A stretch of 64,000 nt of DNA from JAQGMV01 sp035626595 (GTDB taxonomy: Bacteria; Pseudomonadota; Gammaproteobacteria; Burkholderiales; SG8-41), in contig DASPNJ010000101.1 in assembly GCA_035626595.1 (NCBI GenBank), positions 1-64,000 on the forward strand, read 5' to 3'. A program made the translations under genes and the position numbers. The stretch's first letter is position 1. Each line of letters begins with the position of its first letter. This document shows, one piece after another, positions 50,001 through 57,100 of the stretch. The notes under the pieces were generated by a model. The model saw only the letters and a program-made list of their open reading frames with translations. It was not told the DNA's origin and made no database searches.

Positions 50001-52901
50001 CGTGGTGAGCGGCGTGATCACCGTCGAGCCTTCGGGTGCGCGCAGCGTGCCGGTGAAAGCAAGCCCCGTGGAGATGTCCGTGCCGCCGATCATCACGAGC
50101 GGCCCCACGCCGCCGTAGAGCGTGAAGAGCCCGTTCGATCCGGTGGTGGTATGCGCTTCGCCGGGATCGAGCACACCGTCCTCGTCGGTGTCCGCGAACA
50201 CCGTCGCGCCGACGACGTAGCCGTCGATCGCTTGGCCGACGAAGGGATCGTTGACGGTGATGTGCAGCGTGTCCTGCGTGGTCGCGGTCGACGTGCCGTC
50301 CGTCGCCGTCACCGTGACGACGAGATCGAAGTCCTCGGCGCTGCCGGGCGCCGACGTGATGGTGAGGCCGGTCAGGTCAGCGAGCGTGAGCGTCCAGACG
50401 CCTTCGTCTTCGACACCGGCGTTGAGCACGGCGCCGCTGGGTACACCCTCGATGGAGATCGACAGCGTCTCCGAGCCGTCGGTGTCGGTCGCCGAGGCCG
50501 AGATGGAAAGCGGTATCTCGACGTCAGGATCGCCGGTCGCGGGCGTCACGCCGAGCAGCGGCGTGTCCGCCACCGGACGCACGCTGATGTCGAACACACG
50601 CGAGGTGACGGCTCCGCCGTCGTCGGCGTCGATCTGGAGCGTCGCGGCGCCCGAATAGTCAGGGGTCGGCGTGAACGTGAGGCCCGCGCCGAGCGCGGCA
50701 TTGAGCGCGGCGATCGAGCCGCTGATCGTGAGCGTGCCGTCGAGTCCGGCGCCGTCGACGACCGTGACGCCGGTCGTGTCGGCGAGCACGAGCGCGCCGT
50801 GCGTGGCCGTGAGCGTGATCGTAAGCGGGTCGCCCTGTGCGTCGGAAACGCTCAGCGCGTTGAAGTTCGCCGTCGAGAACGTGAGCGACTGGTCCTCGGG
50901 GACGAAAGCGGAGACGCCGAGGAAATCGGCGAGGTCGAGCTGATGGATCCCGGTGAGTCTGACGGCAAGCTCCGGCGCCGCGGCGTTGCCGTTGACGTCG
51001 GCGTACACGAGCGTGTCGCCCGCGGCGTGCTCGTACCAGACGCCGTTCGCGATGGCGGCGGTGCCGCCCCATGCGAGGTGACTCGAGTCCGCGCCGGTGC
51101 CCGGGTTGTAGCCGCCGAGCAGCGGCCGCAGATCGATGCGGTCCTGACCCTGCTGAAAGTCCGTGAGCGTATCCATCGCGATCGCGGTGGAATCGGAAGC
51201 GCCGCCGGCCGCGTTGAAACGGAAGAGATCGAGGCCGTTGCCGCCGGTCATCGTGTCGGCGCCGGCACCGCCTTCGATGACGTCGTCGCCGTCCATGCCG
51301 CCGATGAAGTCGTCGCCGCCGCGGCCGTTGATCGTGTCGTTGCCGCCGAGACCTGCGATCGCGTTGACCGCGCCGTCGCCGGACAGCGTGTCGCCGTGGT
51401 TGAGCGTGCCGACGAGACCTTCGATCGAGTTGTAGGTGTCGCCCTGTGCTTCGCCCAGATTGCTGCCGGGCGTCTGCAGGTCGGCCGTCACACCCGCGGC
51501 CGCATAGTAATAGCCGGCGGAATCGAAGCCGTTGCCGCCGTTCAGGACGTCAGCGCCGGCGCCGCCTTCGAGGCGATCGTCGCCCTCCCCGCCTTCGACC
51601 GCGTCGGCGCCACCGCGCGCCTGCAGGTAGTCGTTGCCGCCCATGCCCTTGAGTGCGTTGGCGGCGTTGTCGCCGATCAGCGTGTCGGCGTTCTCCGATC
51701 CGACCAGCCCCTCGATCGATCCGTAGACGTCGCCGGCGGCATCGCCGGTGTTTTGCGCGCGGTCCGCGAGACTCGCGACCACACCGACCGCGGAGCTCGC
51801 ATAGCTCGCGGCGTCGATGCCGCCGTCGCCGCTGAGGATGTCGCCGCCTGCGCCGCCGTCGAGCGTGTCGTCGCCGTCCATCCCCTGCAGCCTGTCGTTG
51901 CCGCCGCGGCCGTTGATCGCGTCGTTGCCGCCGAGACCCGCGATCGCGTTGGCGGCGCCGTCACCGGACAACGTATCCGCGTGGTTGAGCGTGCCGACCA
52001 GGCCTTCGATCGAGGCGTAGCTGTCGCCCTGCGCTTCGCCCAGATTGTTGCCGGCCATCTGCAGGTCGGCCGTGACGCCCGCGGCGGCGTAGTAATAGAC
52101 GGCGGAATCGTTGCCATTGCCGCCGTTGAGGACATCGGCATCGGCGCCGCCTTCGAGGCGGTCATCGCCTTCGCCGCCTTCCACCGTATCGGCGCCGCCG
52201 CGCGCCTGCAGGTAGTCGTTGCCGCCCATGCCCTTCAGTGGATTGGCGGCGTTGTCGCCGATCAGCGTGTCCGCGTTTTCCGACCCGCCCAATCCCTCGA
52301 TCGATGCGTAGAAGTCGCCGGCGCCATCGCCGGTGTTCTGCGTCCGGTCCGCGAGACTCGCCACCACACCGCTCGCGGAGCTCGCGTAACTCGCCGAGTC
52401 GATGCCCCCGCCCCCGCTGAGAATGTCCACGCCCGCGCCCCCGTCGAGCGTGTCGTCGCCGTCCATCCCCTGCAGGTTGTCGTTGCCGGCGCGGCCATTG
52501 ATCGCATCGTTGCCGCCGAGGCCCGCGATCGCGTTGGCGCCGCTGTCGCCGGACAGCGTATCGGCATGATCGACCGAGCCGATGAGGCCTTCGATCGACG
52601 TATAGCTGTCGCCCTGTGCATCGCCCAGATTGTTGCCGGGCGTCTGCAGGTCGGCCGTGACGCCTGCGGTCGCGTAGTAGTACACAGCGGAGTCGAAGCC
52701 GTTGCCGCCGTCCAGGACGTCGGCGTCGGCGCCGCCTTCGAGGCGATCATTGTCCTCGCCGCCTTCGAGCGTATCAATCCCGCCGCGCCCCTGAATGTAG
52801 TCGTTGCCGCCCAGGCCCAGCAGCGTGTTGGCGAACGCATCGCCGATGATCGTTTCGTCGGAATCGTCGCTCAGGATCGAGCTGTCGTTGCGTGCAGCCA
52901 T
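44094..52901 (-). CDS. Giant RTX calcium-binding protein with type I secretion C terminus
   Basis: 2,935 residues, no N-terminal signal. Layout: RTX nonapeptide blocks (GGxGxDxLxG, about 10-560); an RTX-terminal-like module (DTLTDFQQGQDRIDLRPL, about 585); cadherin/Ig-like domains (about 660-885); a Ca-binding loop DTDEDGVLDPGEA (about 905); an Ala/Thr-rich helical stretch (about 930-1185); RTX blocks again (about 1190-2800); and a VCA0849-type secretion domain (DTITDF, LTDLLQGEH, then LDNLLTAGKLLID). It should be exported through a TolC-type ABC system and fold on Ca2+ outside the cell as an adhesin or S-layer/biofilm protein. No transporter genes are in the window. Confidence 0.93.
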   Translation of the reverse strand: MAARNDSSILSDDSDETIIGDAFANTLLGLGGNDYIQGRGGIDTLEGGEDNDRLEGGADADVLDGGNGFDSAVYYYATAGVTADLQTPGNNLGDAQGDSYTSIEGLIGSVDHADTLSGDSGANAIAGLGGNDAINGRAGNDNLQGMDGDDTLDGGAGVDILSGGGGIDSASYASSASGVVASLADRTQNTGDGAGDFYASIEGLGGSENADTLIGDNAANPLKGMGGNDYLQARGGADTVEGGEGDDRLEGGADADVLNGGNGNDSAVYYYAAAGVTADLQMAGNNLGEAQGDSYASIEGLVGTLNHADTLSGDGAANAIAGLGGNDAINGRGGNDRLQGMDGDDTLDGGAGGDILSGDGGIDAASYASSAVGVVASLADRAQNTGDAAGDVYGSIEGLVGSENADTLIGDNAANALKGMGGNDYLQARGGADAVEGGEGDDRLEGGAGADVLNGGNGFDSAGYYYAAAGVTADLQTPGSNLGEAQGDTYNSIEGLVGTLNHGDTLSGDGAVNAIAGLGGNDTINGRGGDDFIGGMDGDDVIEGGAGADTMTGGNGLDLFRFNAAGGASDSTAIAMDTLTDFQQGQDRIDLRPLLGGYNPGTGADSSHLAWGGTAAIANGVWYEHAAGDTLVYADVNGNAAAPELAVRLTGIHQLDLADFLGVSAFVPEDQSLTFSTANFNALSVSDAQGDPLTITLTATHGALVLADTTGVTVVDGAGLDGTLTISGSIAALNAALGAGLTFTPTPDYSGAATLQIDADDGGAVTSRVFDISVRPVADTPLLGVTPATGDPDVEIPLSISASATDTDGSETLSISIEGVPSGAVLNAGVEDEGVWTLTLADLTGLTITSAPGSAEDFDLVVTVTATDGTSTATTQDTLHITVNDPFVGQAIDGYVVGATVFADTDEDGVLDPGEAHTTTGSNGLFTLYGGVGPLVMIGGTDISTGLAFTGTLRAPEGSTVITPLTTLVAALIEGTPGTSVADAQAQVITAFGLPDIDLTTFDPVQAALSGDPDAVEIYSAGVQVQNTISLAASLIDGAGSTGYDAAAAAVIGALANTISTSGGPVDLGNATTATDLIVTSAAAAGVTGNNIDNTAAAAANVVAEINTQVADAVSAGGSAALTQIAQTAVVAQDPQNGATAALADAGSSGDASTAQTQFTGANLEQAVDDAADDVGVIAGTIYGTAGNDMFTGGAGVDAYDGLAGNDSINGADNGDYLFGGDGNDNLTGGNGNDELRGGAQDDTLNGGTGNDLLDGGTTPGIQPGNTGDGDTANYTYAGAAGVVVNLASAANATYGIAGQTAVVGGSANDTDTLRNIEVIIGTSGADIIIGGGNPFNERFDGRAGNDTLVGGGAPLSEAFYTNAPSGIIVNLGTTAYDAGGGITVDAGTARDGYGTIDTLIDMNAVRGSSSGDVLIGNAADNRLRGENGADILDGGDGADEADFRSASTSGVVANLSSATVAFNLGSGTNTTAAAGTARDGYNVAGGGNIDTLISIENLRGTSFRDALVGDAGDNRLRGEANNDTLVGGAGNDVLNGGENAAGSLPDTDTISYIDSTSAVVVNLATHTASDGLGGTDTLVNVERVIGTHFADTLTGGDANNNHPSDSEVFAGRGGVDTIDGGTGNDWAEYRDAAAGVVVDIAAGTASNDGDGASDVLISIERVRGSAFADTIFGSDTTSGNERFEGMAGDDTIDGRGGLDYVMYTNSPSAVTVTFNGDGSGTATGGHGSDTFFGIEGVRGSNSADVLTGSNRTDSIEYFEGFGGNDTIHGNGGIDRIEYSQSGSGVTVNLVAGTATGGAGNDTFTGIEQIMGSRFNDILTGDTGPNRIDGSDGNDTIQGGEGDDVLLGGAGDDSINGSFGVDTIDGGAGSDTLNRSGATTVQVINFVTGTNGGDTFVNMENATTSAFDDTLIGNGIANRLNGGAGNDLIVGGAGDDTLDGGENAAGALPDNDALDYSGSTSPVNVNLATGIATDGLGGTDRISNIERVIGTAGNDVLTGGDATNNDPQGSENFQGRGGNDLIDGGIGNDWAEYTNAAAGIVGDLAAGTVSNDGDGGQDTLVSVERLRGSAHDDTMFGSDTTSGNERFEGNAGNDTIDGRGGIDHLHFVSAPAGINITLGIDGSGTAADGYGTIDTFSGIEGVRGSAFADTITGSDRTDVTEIFEGSGGDDIIDGQGGRDRAEYQQALSGIVVNLGMSTATDGRGGTDTLLGIEEVTGSRFNDVIIGGGGDDRLLGMNGDDTLNGGAGADVIDGGGGIDTLDRSGGTGPQVVNLVTGTNGADVVLNIENVLGSAHADTIIGNGFVNRLEGRAGDDLLWGGDGLDTIDGGDGNDTLSAALATGLTSGITINLGGAVGQDIISNIENAIGTAFADTLQGSVGNNQLEGGAGDDVYIYNVGFGSDTIIDSAGSDRLDIVGSQWNDFVSVTYSGGPALSAVAGGAILGVELVTLDLGLNMGPPPGSPPPMGFNLDTLSYAGSIFDVTATLGFSASGFTGAILGVENLTGGSGNDTLIGDGSFNILNGGDGNDTLWAGDGLAGDFDTIDGGDGIDTLSAAGLAGGAFVDLFGGPGFDAISNVENAIGSAFDDTLRGSFLANNLQGGDGNDTYIYRNFGDADTVVDSAGALDVLQIVGNDFDDILNVFWSGTGVITEVNGGSASGIESVTLDLGANGFGGHADWLIYTPSTNADVTVDLAANTASGFTSIAGVESVSGGAGNDTLTGTSGNNKIDGGNGNDWIRSGDGNDIIDGGGGTDTFDVSQDFGAHHIALGNPFPMGFDTVFNIENVIGSAGDDIILGDFFANDLNGGGGNDVLSGGANADTLTGGAGNDTFRWSNGDQQFPVIVDTITDFDAAPSTDRLELTDLLQGEHANSASLVNYLNFVYTGTATEIRIDTHGFGGGISQQINLTGVDFTANNTLTQTQILDNLLTAGKLLIDA
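45950..48360 (-). repeat. 403-residue (1,209-bp) supra-repeat in the RTX C-terminal half
   Basis: Markers such as GSDTTSGNERFEG (near 47854 and 46645) and GGENAAGxLPD recur at a spacing of 1,209 bp, covering several RTX blocks each. Two copies, more diverged than the N-terminal 195-residue units. Confidence 0.75.
51170..52870 (-). repeat. 195-residue (585-bp) tandem supra-repeat in the RTX N terminus
   Basis: The landmark GGNDYxQxRGG (near 52786, 52201 and 51616) recurs exactly every 585 bp with long matching flanks (YYYAxAGVTADLQ, SYASSAxGVVASLADR). Almost three copies. Later copies are more alike than the first, as expected from recent tandem duplication. Confidence 0.8.
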
Positions 52902-53286
52902 GGCGGGCCCCCGGTTGTTCGTTGTGGTTGTATGCGTTTCATGGGCGCACGGCGCCGCCGGCCTTACATCGGCCGTGCATCGAGGCCCAAGGTTTTCACT
53001 TCGAGGTTATTTCAGGTGGCGAAACTCGTCCATGGGATGGAACAGCTAGGTGAATTCAACTATTGCAGCCATGCCGGTTCTCGTACACACCCGTGAACCG
53101 CGCGCGGATGAATTCGGCTTGCCGTGCGAGTTGACGCTGATCGCGGCGATAACGGTGAGCACCAGCGCGTTTCCGACGTCCTGCGCCTTCACCTCGGACG
53201 GCACGACCGACGTATAGACAGTCGTTCCGTTTTCCATGGCGTCGATCAGGCTCTGCCTGGTGTCCTGAAAAGTGAACCCACCTGGA
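52902..53286. other. Gap upstream of the RTX gene, no confident gene
   Basis: Must contain the RTX promoter (minus strand). A 63-codon minus-strand frame at 53046-53237 (MENGTTVYTSVVPSEVKAQD at its start) includes a hydrophobic stretch LVLTVIAAISV, but its C-terminal half is not protein-like; it may be the front of a decayed gene. Nothing else recognised. Confidence 0.4.
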
Positions 53287-53706
53287 TCATTGTTGCCAGG
53301 GATCGATCAACTTCACTCCGTAACCCTGGAAGTCGCTCACATTGCGCGTGGCGACCGCAGATCCGGTTGCACGAGCAATGGCCGCGATTTGCGCGTCGAA
53401 GTGCGAAATGGGATGGCCTGCTCGCCGGCGAGTTGCGGCTATGCGCGCGTAGTGGCGCGCGGCATCGCTGCCGAAAGGCAGCACGCGACCGCCGAAATCC
53501 TGCGAGAACATCGCTTCAGCCGCCGCTTCGATTGAACTACGCCGCTTGCCAGAAGGCATAAGCATGATGCCGTGAAGGATCTCCGCCTGCGTGATGCTTG
53601 TCGTATACATGCTCGTTGCCGGCTGCGACGCGACCCAATCCATAACAGCACGCATCGGCGCCGGCTTGATCAACTCCGACAGCACGTTCGTGTCGAGAAC
53701 GATCAC
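53287..53706 (-). CDS. VapC/FitB-type PIN-domain toxin
   Basis: 139 residues. PIN nuclease acids D5 (VLDTNVLSELI), E42 (ITQAEILHG), D104 (SHFDAQIAAIA) and D125 (RNVSDFQGYG) are all present, so the Mg2+-dependent ribonuclease site is intact. Toxins of this type cleave tRNA or rRNA when freed of their antitoxin. Its start overlaps the antitoxin stop by 4 bases. The ISHFDAQIAAIA motif is that of FitB-like members. Confidence 0.93.
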   Translation of the reverse strand: MIVLDTNVLSELIKPAPMRAVMDWVASQPATSMYTTSITQAEILHGIMLMPSGKRRSSIEAAAEAMFSQDFGGRVLPFGSDAARHYARIAATRRRAGHPISHFDAQIAAIARATGSAVATRNVSDFQGYGVKLIDPWQQ

Positions 53707-53951
53707 TTGCCGGGCTTCGGCGGGTCACGCATCGGTTCGCGGGGCGGCAAACCGAGCTTGACGCCGCCCAGCGGCTGAAAACGCCGCCGGATCGTCTCAG
53801 CGAGGTTGTGTCGTGCCGGTGGCTCCTCGCTGAGCGCTGCGCGCAGGATATTCCTCACCTCGTCTTCCATCGATCGCTTGTGATGGGCCGCGCGCACACG
53901 GAGTCTGTCTTTGGTCGCTTCATCGATATTGCGAATGGTGATGCTGGCCAT
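53703..53951 (-). CDS. FitA/VapB-type ribbon-helix-helix antitoxin
   Basis: 82 residues from ATG 53949-53951 (MASITIRNID); a TTG three codons earlier is less likely. N-terminal RHH DNA-binding strand and helices (SITIRNIDEATKDRLRVRAA, SMEDEVRNIL), then a proline-rich toxin-wrapping tail. Binds and neutralises the PIN toxin encoded by the overlapping gene and represses the operon. An AT-rich dyad immediately upstream (53972-53996) is the probable operator. Confidence 0.9.
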   Translation of the reverse strand: MASITIRNIDEATKDRLRVRAAHHKRSMEDEVRNILRAALSEEPPARHNLAETIRRRFQPLGGVKLGLPPREPMRDPPKPGK

Positions 53952-53971
53952 GAGGGACAATCCATGGTGAT

Positions 53972-53996
53972 ATCAATGATTGCATTGTAATCAATG
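53972..53996. promoter_or_regulatory. Dyad upstream of the antitoxin gene
   Basis: CAATG-ATTG-CATTG (53974-53987) followed by AATCAATG, the most AT-rich stretch nearby, 21-45 bases upstream of the antitoxin ATG. Position and symmetry fit autoregulation by an RHH antitoxin dimer. Confidence 0.5.
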
Positions 53997-54190
53997 CGGT
54001 CGAATCGATCAAAAGCCGGTGCGTCCGCGCGCTCGTACCACGCGCGGCTAGCATGTCCGGTAACGCACTCGATCCAGCAGGCTTCTTCGCTGTTCTTGTT
54101 CACCCTGTTAACCTGCGATGAGGTCGTTTACACGGTATGGCCGTCAGGCTCGATAAAGATTGTCAGACCGCATTACCAAGGAGCAGTTGC

Positions 54191-55306
54191 ATGTCCAAAG
54201 TCGCAGTCATCGGTAACACCCCGCGCGCGATCGCCGCCGTGTGCGCGTCGGATCTCACGCTGTCGGGCCACGATGTGAACTTCACGGTCTTCCCGGGGCA
54301 GGACGCGAGTCTCATCCCCGCGCTGCGCAAAGCCGGCGGGTTCACGGTCGAAGGCGATGCGAAGCACCTTATCTCGAAAAAGGCCGGCTTCGCGAAGCTC
54401 GCGAGAGTCTGCGACACCACGGCGGAGGCGCTGAAGGGCGCCGAGGCCGTGTTGATCGAGCTCGACATGCACAAGCTCGAAGAGCAGTTCAGCAGGATCG
54501 CGCCCGAGCTCGCACGCAACGCGGTCGTGCACGTCCAGAGCCACGGCTACTGGCCGGCTGCGCGCCTGACGCCCATCCTGCGCAAGGCCGGCCGCGAGGA
54601 CGTGCTCGTCACCGAAGCGCCCGCGCCCACGCACGCCGCGCGCATCGAAGGCACGGTAGTGACGCCGAAGGGACTTCGCAGCGGAATCCAGATCGCGACG
54701 GTGCCGGCCTCACGCACGCAAGACGCCCTCGCGGTGCTGAAGCCTCTGTTTCCGCATTTCTCCGCGGCGTCGTCCGTGCTCCAGACCGGATTGGAGAACC
54801 TGAACCTGATCGTGCACCCGGCGATGGTGCTGCCGAACGTCGGCGCGATGGAGCGCGCGAAGCTCGACGGCAGGAAGTTCGGCTTCTACCAGGAAGGCGT
54901 GGTGCCCGCGGCAGGGGTGCTCGGCGACGCGCTGGATGCCGAGCGCAAGCGCGTATGCGAGGCTTACGGCGTCGAGCACACGCCGATGGCGAACGCCATC
55001 GACCAGTATTACGGGTTCAAGAGCAACACCTTCTACGAGGCGATGCAGAATCCCGTCTACAAGTCTTTTCCGCCGTTCCAGCCGGATGTCTGGCGCACGT
55101 GGACGGGGGACGATCTGCCCTACGCGATCGTGCCGTGCGTGCAGCTTGCCGAGCAGGCCGGCATCGCAGTGCCGCTCCACCGCGCGTTCGCGGAGGTCAT
55201 GGGCGTGCTGCTGGGCGTCGATCCGTGGAAGTTCGGGCCGTCGCTCGAGGACATGGACCTGGGGGGCACCCCGGAAGCGGTGAAGAAGCGGGTGCTGGGC
55301 CGGTAG
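54191..55306 (+). CDS. Octopine/nopaline dehydrogenase-family NAD(P) enzyme
   Basis: 371 residues from ATG 54191, with AAGGAG upstream. N-terminal Rossmann start VAVIGNTPRAIAAVCASDL, a middle with HVQSHGYWPAARL and VTEAPAPTHAARI, then the C-terminal octopine-dehydrogenase helical domain (ENLNLIVHPAMVLPNVGAM, with its catalytic-type His). Family members reductively join a keto acid and an amino acid, or run the reverse. The G-N-T-P-R loop differs from classical GxGxxG. Alone on its strand; partner genes are not obvious. Confidence 0.85.
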   Translation: MSKVAVIGNTPRAIAAVCASDLTLSGHDVNFTVFPGQDASLIPALRKAGGFTVEGDAKHLISKKAGFAKLARVCDTTAEALKGAEAVLIELDMHKLEEQFSRIAPELARNAVVHVQSHGYWPAARLTPILRKAGREDVLVTEAPAPTHAARIEGTVVTPKGLRSGIQIATVPASRTQDALAVLKPLFPHFSAASSVLQTGLENLNLIVHPAMVLPNVGAMERAKLDGRKFGFYQEGVVPAAGVLGDALDAERKRVCEAYGVEHTPMANAIDQYYGFKSNTFYEAMQNPVYKSFPPFQPDVWRTWTGDDLPYAIVPCVQLAEQAGIAVPLHRAFAEVMGVLLGVDPWKFGPSLEDMDLGGTPEAVKKRVLGR

Positions 55307-55360
55307 TATTCTGACGAATGAATTCGTCGGCCCGCTCTGGATTCCCGCGTTCTGGAGCCG

Positions 55361-56281
55361 CTACGGCTTGCGCGCGCAAGCACCCGCTGATGTCGGTCCC
55401 GACCGCGCGGGCAGCGGAATCGACATCAGCTCGCCGCGCAGCGTCCTGATCACCGCGCGCTCACACGTCTCGGACACGAGGCTCGCACGTTCCATTCTTT
55501 CCACTGTGCCTTCCGGGTAACGAAAGGTCCTTTCGCGTCCTTCCGGGCTGGACCGCGGAGCGCGCGCCTCGGACAGCGCGAGATCGAGAGCCTGCGCCAG
55601 CAGCAGCGCGCTTTCCTGCCGCAGCTCTGCGCCGTCGTCGGCGGTCCAAAATACGAGGGCGTCGTTCAACTGCTGCGGGTGGCCGACGACGCGTACGGTG
55701 TAGTTCCGTGCGTCTCCGCGCTGAGCCGCATCACGGATCGCAAACGCCGCATACAGCACCAGCGCGCGCTGGTCCTGCGTCATATAGAAGACGACTGCGG
55801 GATCCACGACCAACGCAGCACCCGAGCCGCCGTCCTGATCGATGAAGGCCCGCACGTCGGAAGACGATCCGGGCTGCCGCAGCGCGCGCGTGATCAGCTC
55901 GTCATGCGTGAAGCGCGCGAGAGTTGAACGATAGCGATCGAGCACGCGGTCGGCGGCTTCCTGCAGCTCGCGCCGCTGACGGCTCTGGGCGGAGTCCGCA
56001 ATGACGGCGTGCGTGAGCACCGCCACCAGAGCCCCGGCCGCGTTCGGCGCCGGATACAGCATGTTGAGCGCGCCGGCGCCCGCCCCGTCGAAGTCCGCGA
56101 TCCCTTTGTACGAGACCGCCTGTTCCTTCGGAAGGCGCACTGCGACCTCGATCTTCCCCGTTGTGGTGGCGGACGGGGAGTCGGAGCTCCCGCCGGCGTG
56201 CTCCGCGGACCATGCCGCGGCGCTCGTCAGACACAGCACGGCTACCGCCCAACGCGCGCCGGCCGCAATCCCATGCAGCAC
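55361..56281 (-). CDS. Exported hypothetical protein
   Basis: 306 residues if started at GTG 56279-56281, giving a signal peptide (GIAAGARWAVAVLCLTSAAA cut near AWSA). TTG 56300-56302 is an alternative that would overlap the lipoprotein gene by 11 bases. No domain recognised. The middle is helical and charged (RQRRELQEAADRVLDRYRST), with later ALVVDPAVVFYMTQDQRALV. Probably co-transcribed with the lipoprotein gene upstream, so both may act in the envelope. Confidence 0.6.
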   Translation of the reverse strand: MLHGIAAGARWAVAVLCLTSAAAWSAEHAGGSSDSPSATTTGKIEVAVRLPKEQAVSYKGIADFDGAGAGALNMLYPAPNAAGALVAVLTHAVIADSAQSRQRRELQEAADRVLDRYRSTLARFTHDELITRALRQPGSSSDVRAFIDQDGGSGAALVVDPAVVFYMTQDQRALVLYAAFAIRDAAQRGDARNYTVRVVGHPQQLNDALVFWTADDGAELRQESALLLAQALDLALSEARAPRSSPEGRERTFRYPEGTVERMERASLVSETCERAVIRTLRGELMSIPLPARSGPTSAGACARKP

Positions 56282-56291
56282 GCGGCCGCGC

Positions 56292-56978
56292 CTAGTTGCC
56301 AAACGGTTTCAGGAAGCTGTCCTTTCCGGACTCGAGCGCCTGAAAGTAAGCGTTGGTGAGTCCGGGAAATTTGGGAGGCTCATCCCACTTGCCGCCTGCG
56401 CTGCGCATGATGTTGACCGGCACGTACCATTCGTAATGATGGTTCTTGAGGTTCACGAGGTAACCGGTGCCCTCGAAGACGCCTTTGGGTTCGGCGGTCG
56501 GAATGTACGCCGAATACGTTCGTACGAACCCGAGGGTCCGTATGTCGATCACGACGAGCTTGTCGATCTGGTACTTGCCGGCGAACGAAGAGAAGTCTTT
56601 CCGGGACATGCCGACCCCGGGGGACGACACGCTGCTCAGCGCCGACAGGTCGATCGGTTCATTGATGATGACGACGTGCGCGTTCTTCTTGCGAAGCCGC
56701 TCCGCGATTTGCTGCTTGAGCTGAGGCAGGTCCTCGTACGGCAGGGTTCGTGCGTGCGACGTCAGACTGGAATTGGCGACGGACGCGGCGGCCATACACA
56801 ACAGGCACCCGGCTCCCGGAAAAGACGTGTCGACTTTCGGCAGGGCCGTCATCGCCACGCCGATGCGGGCGGGGCTCGAGATACGCACGTCGGCGAGTGA
56901 GATGGGTGCCTGCGGAGGTGTCGCACAGGCGGACAGAATCAGCGCTGCGGCGGCAGCGGCCAGCAAACGAAAGCTCAT
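56292..56978 (-). CDS. Predicted lipoprotein of unknown function
   Basis: 228 residues. Signal peptide MSFRLLAAAAAALILSAC with a lipobox ending in C18 (LSAC). No domain named with confidence; the body mixes alpha and beta (IGVAMTALPKVDTSF, AHVVIINEPIDLSAL, YQIDKLVVIDIRTLGFV), resembling envelope proteins with a short ligand- or peptidoglycan-facing domain. AAGGGGGG precedes the ATG. Followed directly by the exported protein at 55361. Confidence 0.65.
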   Translation of the reverse strand: MSFRLLAAAAAALILSACATPPQAPISLADVRISSPARIGVAMTALPKVDTSFPGAGCLLCMAAASVANSSLTSHARTLPYEDLPQLKQQIAERLRKKNAHVVIINEPIDLSALSSVSSPGVGMSRKDFSSFAGKYQIDKLVVIDIRTLGFVRTYSAYIPTAEPKGVFEGTGYLVNLKNHHYEWYVPVNIMRSAGGKWDEPPKFPGLTNAYFQALESGKDSFLKPFGN

Positions 56979-57100
56979 GAACCCCCCTTGGTCGTGTTCG
57001 GCGTTCGCGCCGGCTTTCTTGGCCGGTCGCGACAGCCCGGATCAGCATCTCATAGCGATGTCACAATGCGCAAGCCACCGAAGACCATCCGGAGGAACAC

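Noticed and set aside
50151..53096. A 981-codon open frame on the plus strand opposite the RTX gene
   Set aside because: It is the mirror of GC-rich, repetitive codons; its translation is arginine- and valine-rich with repeated RTX shadows and no domain.
53255..53290. TGTCCTGAAAAGTGAACCC looked like an insertion-sequence end
   Set aside because: No matching second end, no target duplication and no transposase gene in the window.
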